A stretch of DNA of 64,000 bases, from contig JAQPZY010001501.1 in NCBI GenBank assembly GCA_029931535.1, forward strand, positions 1,682,501-1,746,500, in the 5' to 3' direction. Positions 24,671-36,256 of the stretch are shown here, piece after piece (positions within the stretch are counted from its first letter, which is position 1; every line of letters begins with the position of its first letter). The position numbers and the translations under genes are program-made. A model generated the notes under the pieces. It saw only the letters and a program-made list of their open reading frames with translations, ran no database searches and was not told the origin of the DNA. The DNA is from Margaritifera margaritifera (Eukaryota; Mollusca; Bivalvia; Unionida; Margaritiferidae).

Positions 24671-24895
24671 TGCGCAACGACGTTTGTACAGCATATTATT
24701 ATTTTTTTATTTATTTTTCCACATCATATAGCAAGGAATGCACATGATATATTAATAAAAGTACGGCATACAATAAAAAAGCACAGGATATAATTAGAAA
24801 CGCGCAACTATCTCTGTTAGTATCGCAGCTGAAATTTCTTAAATAAGTCTTTATGCTCCCTTTAGCTTCTGGTGTTAATATATTTTCATTGTTAT
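24671..24895. other. Non-coding sequence, no gene seen
   Basis: Short AT-rich stretch between the 48-bp minisatellite and the trinucleotide array. Confidence 0.6.
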
Positions 24896-24933
24896 CACCA
24901 TCGTCGTCGTCGTCGTCATCGTCGTCGTCGTCG

Positions 24934-24975
<42 letters not shown>

Positions 24976-24976
24976 C

Positions 24977-25006
<30 letters not shown>
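24896..25006. repeat. Compound trinucleotide array (CGT, CAT, AAT)
   Basis: CGT/CAT mosaic (24,899-24,940), then CAT to about 24,976, then AAT to 25,006. The poly-Asp and poly-Met minus-strand frames over it are by-products. Confidence 0.96.
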
Positions 25007-25007
<1 letters not shown>

Positions 25008-27733
25008 TTTCCGAACTGAAGTTGATGGCTGAATGTATGCAAAAGGGTGGGTAAATTTACGTGTGCAATATATTGCTGAAATGACTGCAAGCAACTTCGA
25101 ATATTTGTACAGATATCAAATTGATATCAGTGCTTGTATCTAGAGTTGAAAGTGATATCCTTAATTCTTCTTTCCTACCTTTGTATAAGACGAATTATCA
25201 ATCTTTTACACAATTCATCATGTTCATAACAAATATTACGTAAATTAACTTTCAATCAACCGAACAAAGATGGTTAAAATTCTATATTACTCTTCCAGTG
25301 TTCCTTTACAAAACAATACAAGAAACTGGCAGTCTTCTAGTTATTAAATCATTTTAAAGTTTCTACAGTAGAGGCAATAATTATTTCTTACCACTGTATG
25401 TTTTATGCAACAAAAACTGCACCACCAAATCTCTCGAGTTTCAATCCAGTCTAGAACAACAATTTATTAGTTTTATTGTTTCATTTTTGGGTGATGGGGG
25501 TGGGAGTGTGTGGTATGGAGCGTGTTTTATTTTGTGGAAGGTCCCCATTGTTACCAAACGTGTGTATATATATATATATATATAGTCTGCCACTAGATGA
25601 AATGTACTAGTGAAGATGAAATGTACTAGTGAAGTTGAAAAACTAACCAATGGAGTGGGTAAAGAAATAGAATCATATTAGGTACGAAAATTGACAATAG
25701 TACACAAAATTAGTACATTGGACCAGCTGTTATAATAATAGTATTAGCTATATACAGCTCCAGAAATCTCATTCTATGCACTACTCACAAAGACATTAAT
25801 GTGCGCAATCGCATCTTACATTTAAAAAGTGTGTAATTTTGCATACATGGAAATATTAGAAACAAACAAATATAATAATTAAACAGCTAACACTGAAATT
25901 CCTGAAATTCCTTAGTCTTATAAATGTGTGTTTAAGAGTCGATTTGCAATCCATGCATCATTTTACATCTGTTTAATATAGGTCATTCTTTCAGATGAAA
26001 TTGTTGGCTATGTCAGTTTAGTCATAGTGAAAGTAGTATTAAATTGTTGTGTACATTTTGTTTTAAATGACAAGTGACACTTAACTAACACGTGTCTTTT
26101 CTTCTTGATAAAAAAAAAAATACCTTTTCAAAAAATAGCGAAGGTTTAAAATACATTTGGAAATCCAAAGGAAGAGAAAAATATGTTATTATAGGTACGC
26201 TTGTAAAGAAAAACCTCCATTAATAAATTTGTTGCTCAATAACAAACACAAACAACTACAGTATTCATCAAAATTTAAAGACCTTTGTCAACCTTTTTAA
26301 ACAAAAATTTTAATTGAAGCATTTAGAACAATGTTTGAAAACCTGAAGTTTGAGAGAAATTCTTTGGGTTTGTAATGTTTGAATTCCAATCTATTGTGTT
26401 AAAAAATGGAACGCACATCACTTCGTAGACACCAAAATGTTTGACAGAAATATATTTCCATATAATCCGCCTCTTTTAAGGTGGATAAAAAACACCTTCC
26501 TACTCTAACGTAATAAAAAGATTTGAGAAAAACAAATCTGATTTGACACAGTCTAGTCGAGTCCGTTGAATGTAAAACCCTGTCAGACAAAGCGGATGTT
26601 GCTGGGAAACATGTTCCGGTAAAATATCACACAATCTGATTTTCTTCTTATTCAATTTATGTAAGCTAAGAAGGTATGCTAGATCAAAATAGTGATAATA
26701 CAAGCTAGAGAAATTTATATCATTGTGTCAAGTATCACTGTATCAAGTAGGAAACACCTAAACAAAAAACGTCCGATAGCTTGTTGAAGAAAACTATCCT
26801 ATGTTCTTCACAACAACCCAAGAGCCTGAATATTACTCATTCTAATAACGATACGTAATGGAGTTTTATATCCACAGTCGACAAAACATCAAACATACGC
26901 GAGCATATACATTGTATCAAATATATGTATGCACGAAATGAGATATTCCTCATGTGCTCGGATAAGATCAAGAAGCTGGCATGCTAACACAGACACAACA
27001 AATATCAACGGGACTTGAAACTGATTGAAATATACGTTCTCAAAGTCTCTCTAGCATGACAAAAGATCAACAATATTAAATACCTCATGTATTTTAATTT
27101 CAAAAATTTCTTTTACTTTTTACGATATTTGTACTATGTACTTGATCTTGAAACGAATAACGTCAAACATAATGTATATTAATGTATTTGAACAACTCAA
27201 GAACATATTTTGCTTGACATAACTTTGGTTTTCTACCATTTTATCAACAGTTTTCCGAGCCAAACTCCAATCATGAGCTTAATTACATATGAACGTACTA
27301 TTTTCACAAATTAAAACAACAAAATTTCAAGGGAGAGATTTTAATTTCATAGCCTTCGAATAACTAAAAAAAATGATGGAGGAGTTAATCAAATTAATTA
27401 CATTTTTTAACATTATCAAAATTGTAGCCGCATAGTTGCAGACTGTTTGATACGCGATTTATGTGCGTATCTATGTATCATAGTATGTTATTCATATAAC
27501 CATAGTGAAATCTGAGCTGACATAATCTATAAGCATATTACCACAGCCATGCTAGGTGTTTTAAATAAATAGTGTAGAAATATTGGCATTTTGTAAGAAA
27601 TACAAATAAGCAATATAAGAAAATATAAATCTGAATCATGCATTTTGCGATTACATAAAACATACAGACCATCGAAAGTTGTAATATTTTATGGGAATAG
27701 TTTATGTCCATAGCTGTGAATTAAAGCAGCAGA
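25007..27733. other. Long non-coding stretch, no gene seen
   Basis: AT-rich sequence with a short (TA)n run at 25,563-25,584 and a 21-bp direct duplication (GATGAAATGTACTAGTGAAG) near 25,596-25,640. Open frames of 60-70 residues show no domain. Confidence 0.6.
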
Positions 27734-27805
<72 letters not shown>

Positions 27806-27807
27806 CC

Positions 27808-27881
<74 letters not shown>

Positions 27882-27923
27882 GTTGTTGTTGTTGTTGTTG
27901 TTGTTGTCATCATCATCATCATC
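27734..27923. repeat. Inverted (AAT)n/(ATT)n array followed by TTG and TCA runs
   Basis: AAT units (27,734-27,804) meet ATT units (27,808-27,880) across a few bases, giving two self-complementary arms of about 70 bp. TTG (27,881-27,906) and TCA (27,908-27,923) runs follow. Confidence 0.96.
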
Positions 27924-28339
27924 TTAATTATTGATGCTATATCTTATGATTTTCTCCACTTAAGTTTTTCTTTTTCCGAATGATAATATTAACAAAATAT
28001 GCTGTTAAGAAGAAGAGTCTGTATTCATTCCAATAGCACAAATGGACTTCAATTCAATAAACAACAAGGTATCATCATCTATAGTATACAATATACAAAG
28101 AAAAACGAAATTACATATGCATGCAGATACAGATCAATGCAAATGAAATAAGCAAGTTAATTCACAAAATTTGGAGAAAGAGATATCAATATTATTAATG
28201 GTAATACTATGAAGATAAAATCAGAAATTATGTAATTTAAATTCATACTGAAGTAGTGGTCAGTCAAAATATTTACAAGATCTATGAATATACGACGGTA
28301 TTTCTGATTAAAAGTTTTATAAATGTAAGTGGCCAAATT
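27924..28339. other. Non-coding sequence, probably LINE 3' flank
   Basis: AT-rich sequence beyond the readable C-terminus of the minus-strand LINE. On the minus strand it stays open for a while after the stop that follows LMNTQNTRI, but without recognisable sequence. Confidence 0.5.
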
Positions 28340-28342
28340 ATT

Positions 28343-28852
28343 CTAAATTCTAGTATTCTGGGTATTCATAAGTTGTATAAATTTAAACATATTTGGTCTT
28401 TTTCTGGAATATTTCTCTATATATTTGGCTCTTAGATCTTTATAAAGTAAGCATTCAAGGACAAAATGATATTCATCTTCAAGGAGGTTACAAACAGAAC
28501 AAAGTCTATCATGCATTGGTTTATACGGTCTCGCCCATCTACCAGCTTCAACTTCTAGTCTGTGAGAGGGTACTCTAAATTTAGCAATTGCATTTCTATA
28601 TTTCAAAGAATAGACGCAGTCAAGGTAAAGTTTTGATCCGAAATTTGCAATATTTACATAAAATAATGCGCGACTGCTGTTCTTAAGACGATCCATCCAA
28701 CTTTGGATAAAATAACTAAAAATATGTCATTGTTACCGACCCATTGATTAACCCAAACTTCATAGAATCCTAATATCTTGACAATAAATCTTGAGCTAAA
28801 TATGCCCAATTTACTTTATTGCGTAAAGCTTCTAAATCGTTCAACATCGTTT

Positions 28853-28931
<79 letters not shown>

Positions 28932-29165
28932 TTTCATTTCATTTTTTCATATACATATCCTCCTTTGCATCGAATATCTTAAACCAATACTTCACAATGT
29001 AATACAATCTGTTTAATATCATTGTCGTACGTTATAACTTCCCATAAATAAAAACATTTTGTGTTGTCATCTTCACTCCTAATATCTTTTTGCAAAAATC
29101 TAAATGCACTCTTTCAATGCCTTTAGTTAAGTTAATATATGGGGAAACAAATACATATATGTAGT
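28343..29165 (-). pseudogene. Minus-strand LINE ORF2 C-terminal third, split by a TA array
   Basis: The minus strand from about 29,160 reads IERVHLDFCKKILGVK, TTQNVFIYGKL, then YYIVKYWFKIFDAKED, up to the TA array at 28,926-28,855. Beyond it come ILGFYEVWVNQWVGNND, then a clean 117-residue frame (28,696-28,343). That frame has KNSSRALFYVNIANFG, FRVPSHRLEVEAGRWARP and the zinc-finger stretch LCSVCNLLEDEYHFVLEC. This is the canonical order for the part of APE-type LINE ORF2 after the RT domain. Several frames and stops are involved, and nothing upstream of this third is present. It is the same general family as the 7.1-10.05 kb element. Confidence 0.9.
28855..28926. repeat. (TA)n array interrupting the LINE remnant
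   Basis: About 36 TA units lie between two colinear pieces of the minus-strand LINE remnant. Confidence 0.97.
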
Positions 29166-29984
29166 CCAAAGAGACAATAGAATAATCAATAAATGATAAT
29201 AATTACAATGTTTTTATTTGTAACTGTTTTAAAAATGCATATGTTTATCAAACATGAATAATTTAGGAAAACAAAGTTTGAATGTCAAATGTTGACATTA
29301 TTCAGGGTAGCACATAAGTATTGTACAGGTAAGCGTATCTTTGAGGGAAAATAATCTTACGATAGCACTAAAGCAATCTTGTACCTGAAAATTTTAAATA
29401 GAATAGAAATTCGCTGGATCATTACTTTTGAATGTGCTCAAATGGCATTCATACATAAGAATCTTAGACGACTTAGTCACGCATATCATAATAAAATTAT
29501 ACTTCTGCCATTTTGTGAAGAAAAAAAAGTTTCAAGAGCTTTAAAAGAGAATCTAACACCAGATTCAGAAATAAAAAAAATAAAAATAACAAAATATTGG
29601 TATATAAAATAAATGATAGACAAGTACCAAACGAGTCCGTATAGTCGGGGATTTTATTTATAGCTTGAAATTGTACGATATTTTTGCGCCAGATATTGCC
29701 ACGCATTTATGTGTGTAACTTCTTTTGTATTGGATGTATTTTCTGAATTGTTTAAGAAAGATATGACAATTCTAATATTTAAGATGTGTTTGGACTATTA
29801 TGTAAACTCTAATGGTAATATCAGACTTCTGGTTTCATCATGTTAAATACGAGTGCTCTCATTAATGCATAATCAGGTTCTTTTGTCATTTTTCATTTCA
29901 GGTCGTCTTTCGTTTTTAAAGGCGAGCCATTTGTAAGCATCTTTCTCACACAGTTTCTGTGCGAAATGAACACAACATCCTCAA
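29166..29984. other. Non-coding sequence, no gene assigned
   Basis: A 77-residue plus frame (29,379-29,612) contains FECAQMAFIHKNLRRLSHAY and a Lys/Ile-rich tail. I do not recognise it, and A-rich composition explains part of it. The rest is AT-rich flank. Confidence 0.5.
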
Positions 29985-32169
29985 GTATGCATGTATGTAT
30001 GTATGCATGCATGCATGCATGCATGCATGCATGCATGCATGCATGCATGCATGCATGCATGCATGCATGCATGCATGCATGCATGCATGCATGCATGCAT
30101 GTATGTATGTATGTATGTATGTATGTATGTATGTATGTATGTATGTATGTATGTATGTATGTATGTATGTATGTATGTATGTATGTATGTATGTATGTAT
30201 GTATGTATGTATGTATGTATGTATGTATGTATGTATGTATGTATGTATGTATGTATGTATGTATGTATGTATGTATGTATGTATGTATGTATGTATGTAT
30301 GTATGTATGTATGTATGTATGTATGTATGTATGTATGTATGTATGTATGTATGTATGTATGTATGTATGTATGTATGTATGTATGTATGTATGTATGTAT
30401 GTATGTATGTATGTATGTATGTATGTATGTATGTATGTATGTATGTATGTATGTATGTATGTATGTATGTATGTATGTATGTATGTATGTATGTATGTAT
30501 GTATGTATGTATGTATGTATGTATGTATGTATGTATGTATGTATGTATGTATGTATGTATGTATGTATGTATGTATGTATGTATGTATGTATGTATGTAT
30601 GTATGTATGTATGTATGTATGTATGTATGTATGTATGTATGTATGTATGTATGTATGTATGTATGTATGTATGTATGTATGTATGTATGTATGTATGTAT
30701 GTATGTATGTATGTATGTATGTATGTATGTATGTATGTATGTATGTATGTATGTATGTATGTATGTATGTATGTATGTATGTATGTATGTATGTATGTAT
30801 GTATGTATGTATGTATGTATGTATGTATGTATGTATGTATGTATGTATGTATGTATGTATGTATGTATGTATGTATGTATGTATGTATGTATGTATGTAT
30901 GTATGTATGTATGTATGTATGTATGTATGTATGTATGTATGTATGTATGTATGTATGTATGTATGTATGTATGTATGTATGTATGTATGTATGTATGTAT
31001 GTATGTATGTATGTATGTATGTATGTATGTATGTATGTATGTATGTATGTATGTATGTATGTATGTATGTATGTATGTATGTATGTATGTATGTATGTAT
31101 GTATGTATGTATGTATGTATGTATGTATGTATGTATGTATGTATGTATGTATGTATGTATGTATGTATGTATGTATGTATGTATGTATGTATGTATGTAT
31201 GTATGTATGTATGTATGTATGTATGTATGTATGTATGTATGTATGTATGTATGTATGTATGTATGTATGTATGTATGTATGTATGTATGTATGTATGTAT
31301 GTATGTATGTATGTATGTATGTATGTATGTATGTATGTATGTATGTATGTATGTATGTATGTATGTATGTATGTATGTATGTATGTATGTATGTATGTAT
31401 GTATGTATGTATGTATGTATGTATGTATGTATGTATGTATGTATGTATGTATGTATGTATGTATGTATGTATGTATGTATGTATGTATGTATGTATGTAT
31501 GTATGTATGTATGTATGTATGTATGTATGTATGTATGTATGTATGTATGTATGTATGTATGTATGTATGTATGTATGTATGTATGTATGTATGTATGTAT
31601 GTATGTATGTATGTATGTATGTATGTATGTATGTATGTATGTATGTATGTATGTATGTATGTATGTATGTATGTATGTATGTATGTATGTATGTATGTAT
31701 GTATGTATGTATGTATGTATGTATGTATGTATGTATGTATGTATGTATGTATGTATGTATGTATGTATGTATGTATGTATGTATGTATGTATGTATGTAT
31801 GTATGTATGTATGTATGTATGTATGTATGTATGTATGTATGTATGTATGTATGTATGTATGTATGTATGTATGTATGTATGTATGTATGTATGTATGTAT
31901 GTATGTATGTATGTATGTATGTATGTATGTATGTATGTATGTATGTATGTATGTATGTATGTATGTATGTATGTATGTATGTATGTATGTATGTATGTAT
32001 GTATGTATGTATGTATGTATGTATGTATGTATGTATGTATGTATGTATGTATGTATGTATGTATGTATGTATGTATGTATGTATGTATGTATGTATGTAT
32101 GTATGTATGTATGTATGTATGTGTGTGTGCGTGCGTGCGTGCGTGCGTGCGTGGATGCATGCATGCATG

Positions 32170-32203
<34 letters not shown>

Positions 32204-32244
32204 TGTATGTATGTATGTATGTATGTATGTATGTGTGTGTATGT
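29985..32244. repeat. 2.26-kb GTAT tetranucleotide array with structured edges
   Basis: Left edge: a few GTAT units, then about 24 ATGC units (30,003-30,100). Core: GTAT at 30,101-32,120, about 505 units with no interruption visible. Right edge: GTGTGTGT, six or so GCGT units, GTGGATGC, three GCAT units (32,121-32,168), TATATA, then GTAT to about 32,244. All frames on both strands are open, giving 740-788-residue pseudo-ORFs that are not genes. Confidence 0.99.
30003..30100. repeat. (ATGC)n self-complementary block
   Basis: About 24 perfect ATGC units. ATGC/GCAT is its own reverse complement in tandem, so the block is one long palindrome, unlike the GTAT core beside it. Confidence 0.98.
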
Positions 32245-32279
32245 ATTTATCCAATTATCTGACTATTTATCTCTATATC

Positions 32280-32281
<2 letters not shown>

Positions 32282-32318
<37 letters not shown>
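32282..32318. repeat. (AT)n dinucleotide array
   Basis: About 18 AT units shortly after the right edge of the GTAT array. Confidence 0.96.
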
Positions 32319-32321
<3 letters not shown>

Positions 32322-33334
32322 TTAGAGCATAGATTTATTTTAAACTTTGAATTAAATTGTTTTCTTTAAATTTATTTGTAAATTATGTCTTCTTTGATAA
32401 TGAGTTTCTGAAATTAAAATAAATTCATATGACTCATTTTCATCATTTAACAATGTGAAAAATTGATCATAATCTTTCAGGTCGAAATAATATGTTTGGT
32501 ATATTTATGACAAGTTTGATTATAACTCCTGCCTACAAAGCAGATGAATTTATTTAGATCAAGAAATTAAGTTAAAAATCGTTACATCCTACACTAGAAA
32601 ACATTTATCTAACCGTTTTGATATATAAATCTAGTGGTTTTGCATGAATATTATCCCTGTACTTAATGCACAATAAAGGAGGGAGGGATAGTCTTATTAA
32701 GCCTTAGTACTACGTTTGTCTATATTGCAAAAATGTATATTTTATACTTATTTTTTTTTTAATCTTCCAAATAGCTTCTATTAAAAAAATATTGCAACTA
32801 TTTTGAGAAGTCTTTTATATAATTTCTAAAAAGCCGCACTTTAACCCAATTATGATTAAATTTTAATAGAAATCAGATCTGCTTTGTGATCTTTCAAATT
32901 ATGTGTTTTCAAAAATTAATAATTTTACCTAAAGATATAAAATATGGGTAACATAAAATCATTTTTGTCATTTAATAAAACTACATTCATAATTATTAAC
33001 ATCATCTTATGAATGTGTTATCTGGATGAGAACAAAAAAGAAAGAACAAAACAAATGAGAGCTCACGTATCCATATTCTAATCTAACGTCCTTACCTCGA
33101 ATGACTTAAGACCCTAAGAAGATGATGCGATCAACAACACAGCTGAATATCTCCCTTCAAAGAATACGTGTTTAACATGGATACTATCCATGTTTGAATG
33201 TAGATTACAGTTGTCTTTGTTTACATACACCCAGTCGACGTACTAGCATGTTGTACTGCCGGTACATTTTTCAACACTACAGGAACGAAAATAAATGAAA
33301 CAAGAGGCGTTGTTTAGTAATAAGTTGCCGGTTT
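32319..33334. other. Non-coding sequence, no gene seen
   Basis: AT-rich sequence without credible frames. Confidence 0.6.
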
Positions 33335-33438
33335 TGAGCTGACGTGTTGTCAATTACGTTTGAGCAGACGTGTTGTCAATTTCGTTTGGGCAGACGTGTT
33401 GTCAATTTCGTTTGGGCAGACGTGTTGTCAATTTCGTG
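33335..33438. repeat. 26-bp minisatellite, four copies
   Basis: The unit is TGGGCAGACGTGTTGTCAAT plus TTCGTT. The two right copies match almost exactly; the left ones differ at TGAGC and at ATTACG. Confidence 0.94.
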
Positions 33439-35490
33439 GTCCCCCAATAGTCATATTGCCAGCAAGATTGTAACATATTCCCCGCGAAGCGTCTAACTTG
33501 TTATTTGCCGTTACAAGAGTAGCACAATGCTAGTGTAGTGACATTTTCCACACAAGCACAACTCCGAGTAAATACTTGAAATATGGTGTCTGCACCCCAA
33601 AGGACAGGATGAGTGTTAAGGGATTATTTTTTGAAGCCAATATAAACAAGACCTGACATTTTGTCGCCTAATCATTTTGCGTAAAACACTTTGAAAGGCA
33701 AAAATAAAAACGTTTCTCTGCGTGCCAATATTGCGCATGATGCCGTATAACTAAAAGTTTTGCGAAGACGACGCATTTGACATGAGAAACCCGTATGTGT
33801 CTGCCCCTAACAGCCTTGTCATTCTGTGATGCAAGGTTCACGTGATCATAAATAATGAACAAGGAACTTAATAAATTTACGAGTATGTTTAGTCTCTCCA
33901 CAAAGACACAAAAAAGGATACAAAATAAATTCCTGACAAACCCATTACTTTGAAAAAAAATGCAAAACTTGCTTGATGAGGAGGGAGTATAGAGAGATCG
34001 TCGTTTTTCCGTGATGTTACCCTTTCAATGATTGCCACGAACTTATTTATCATTGATATCATTGGTAGAGATGAATTTCCAATATAACTATATAGTCTAT
34101 TTTTACGTGAAAATAACAATAAATTTTAGATTTATCATATTTAATCTGAAAAGGCACGCTTCAAGACACATTCGTTTGTACGTACGCATGTACTGCCCGA
34201 GAAAATCTATTTTGTCGACTAAGAAATCATATATCATCCGAGACCCCACACCCGTGAACTGCGGTTGATTAACAGCTTTTCTTTACAAATAAATTTCATC
34301 ATTCATATATCTAATTCATATGACATTTTTGGCTAATTTCTTCTTGCCCAGTATTATTTTTATTTCTGTGTACCATGGTCTGTACAATTATATAGCTGCC
34401 GTACTTTTCACATTGCATTGTGTTTTCGTGCATGACCAAACTTGTTATTATACTGCGCTTCGTCACAGCATGGACCATTGTGTTGAAACTATCATACATT
34501 CTTCGACTAGCCTTGTTTAATTGTTGATTATTTTGCCATGTTTGTACTTTTTTAAAACTTCAAACACATCAGAGCAAACATTTTTATATCATTAGACATC
34601 GACTCGACACCATCTAAATATTTTACTTTCATTTAGCTAAAGAAAAGACATACAATCATAACAGTAATTGGTTTGGTATCAAACCACAGTTTTTCCAAAA
34701 GTTTTGAGACTTCAAAAAACTTTTAAAGGATGATGGAAAACTGTGAAAGAAAAAGCGGTCATTTTCTCCATGGAACGTAAGGGGAGAGTAATTATTCTTT
34801 CAGTAATCGATGCTATATATTTCTTCGCTTACTACTTATTTACGGGTAATTAAATTGTTTCACTACGCTCATTTATGTTACCTTTCACACTCAAGCAAGA
34901 TTCCTCGTTTTTGTATCAAAAGAAATAAGATATTCACGAGGAATTCAATGTTCCATTCACGAAATTTTGCATTTTAACTCACCTGGGTCACGCCATTTGG
35001 TCCTTAAATCGACCAGGCAGGCCTGAAGGTCTGCTAATGAGCAAACCGAATATTGGTGTTAATTTGTCGGAATGGATTTTGTTTATGTTATATATAAGAA
35101 CAGAGTTAGCTTCATAAAGTTTCAATTTTCGATTTTCATGTTAGATATTTATTTATTTCCAACGCATCTTTTATCGAGTTTATGGAGATTCCTTCTGCTT
35201 GTTTTCTTCGTTTGAACGCGTAAACAATGTTACTTTGCTGTTTGTCTTCAACAAGTTGAGAACGAAATGTATGATATGTGTTTTAAGCATTTTACAATAT
35301 TTTTTTTTAAAGCTGCAGACGTTTAAAGCGATTAAATTAAATAATTACACAGGACTTAGTATGATGAAAGTTGAACGTTTATTCAAATTTATATTGATCA
35401 AATTTTACTGAGTAGTTCCTCTGTCTTTTGAAATTCATATTTCAATAGTTTTACGGAAAAGTTTGCAAACATACCTTACTATGACGCATT
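33439..35490. other. Long non-coding stretch, no gene seen
   Basis: Open frames of at most 78 residues overlap on both strands (33,668-34,520) without a known domain. An imperfect hairpin lies at 34,685-34,745, with arms CACAGTTTTTCCA and TGGAAAACTGTG. Confidence 0.6.
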
Positions 35491-35737
35491 TAAATTTCGT
35501 ATTGTACATAGATGACTGTTTGCATTGTGTAGTACATGTAAATTTCGTATTGTACATAGATGACTGTTTGCATTGTGTAGTACATGTAAATTTCGTATTG
35601 TACATAGATGACTGTTTGCATTGTGTAGTACATGTAAATTTCGTATTGTACATAGATGACTGTTTGCATTGTGTAGTACATGTAAATTTCGTATTGTACA
35701 TAGATGACTGTTTGCATTGTGTAGTACATGTAAATTT
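35491..35737. repeat. 48-bp minisatellite, five identical copies
   Basis: The unit begins TAAATTTCGTATTGTACATA and ends GTGTAGTACATG. Five copies occupy 35,491-35,730 exactly, with a partial sixth start. All five appear identical. The unit length is divisible by three, which explains repeat-peptide frames on both strands (for example 35,463-35,798 plus and 35,435-35,794 minus). Confidence 0.97.
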
Positions 35738-36009
35738 AGGCAAAAGTGCGGGTAATCCATTACCCCTAGCGAAGATAATGTTGACAAATTTCAAATAAAG
35801 GAAATCATTGAACTCACTGATATATGCAAATTATGAAGGAGACAAGAAAGTAAGGACAGAAAAGTGGATCAATGATAAATGATAAATAAGAGAGATATTA
35901 CAATTAAAAGAATTCAAACTGCAAAGAATAAAAAAATGATTAGTCTCCTCACCAAATGTTTCCGAGTCCATAATGTGATAACTCAGGCCTCGATAAAAAA
36001 AATTGATGG

Positions 36010-36010
<1 letters not shown>
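35738..36010. other. Non-coding sequence, no gene seen
   Basis: AT-rich sequence between the 48-bp repeats and the CT/AT array. No credible frame. Confidence 0.6.

Positions 36011-36077
<67 letters not shown>
36011..36077. repeat. Compound (CT)n(AT)n array
   Basis: About 16 CT units (to 36,042) pass directly into about 17 AT units (to 36,077). Confidence 0.97.
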
Positions 36078-36083
<6 letters not shown>

Positions 36084-36215
36084 TGAGATTCTTTGAAGGA
36101 CACATTTTGCGAGTATATTTCATATTCCACATAAATATATTGCTGAAATGAACACAATCTAATTCAAACTGAAAGACTGTTGCAAAAACGACTTTATTGT
36201 TTCGACATTTAGGTG

Positions 36216-36222
36216 CAAAATG

Positions 36223-36255
<33 letters not shown>

Positions 36256-36256
36256 G
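36216..36256. repeat. Short (GTAT)n array
   Basis: About eight GTAT units, ending in GTGTATATATATA. Confidence 0.94.

Noticed and set aside
29893..32332. Open frames of 740-788 residues on both strands (MYVC and THTYI repeats)
   Set aside because: The stop-free 4-bp unit keeps all six frames open; there is no gene context and no protein signal outside the repeat.
34685..34745. MicroRNA-like hairpin
   Set aside because: The arms pair over only about 12 bp at the base with AT-only inner pairing; no other support from sequence.
35435..35798. Repeat protein of five identical 16-residue units
   Set aside because: The 48-bp unit keeps frames open on both strands, and five DNA-identical copies indicate a young minisatellite rather than selected protein repeats.
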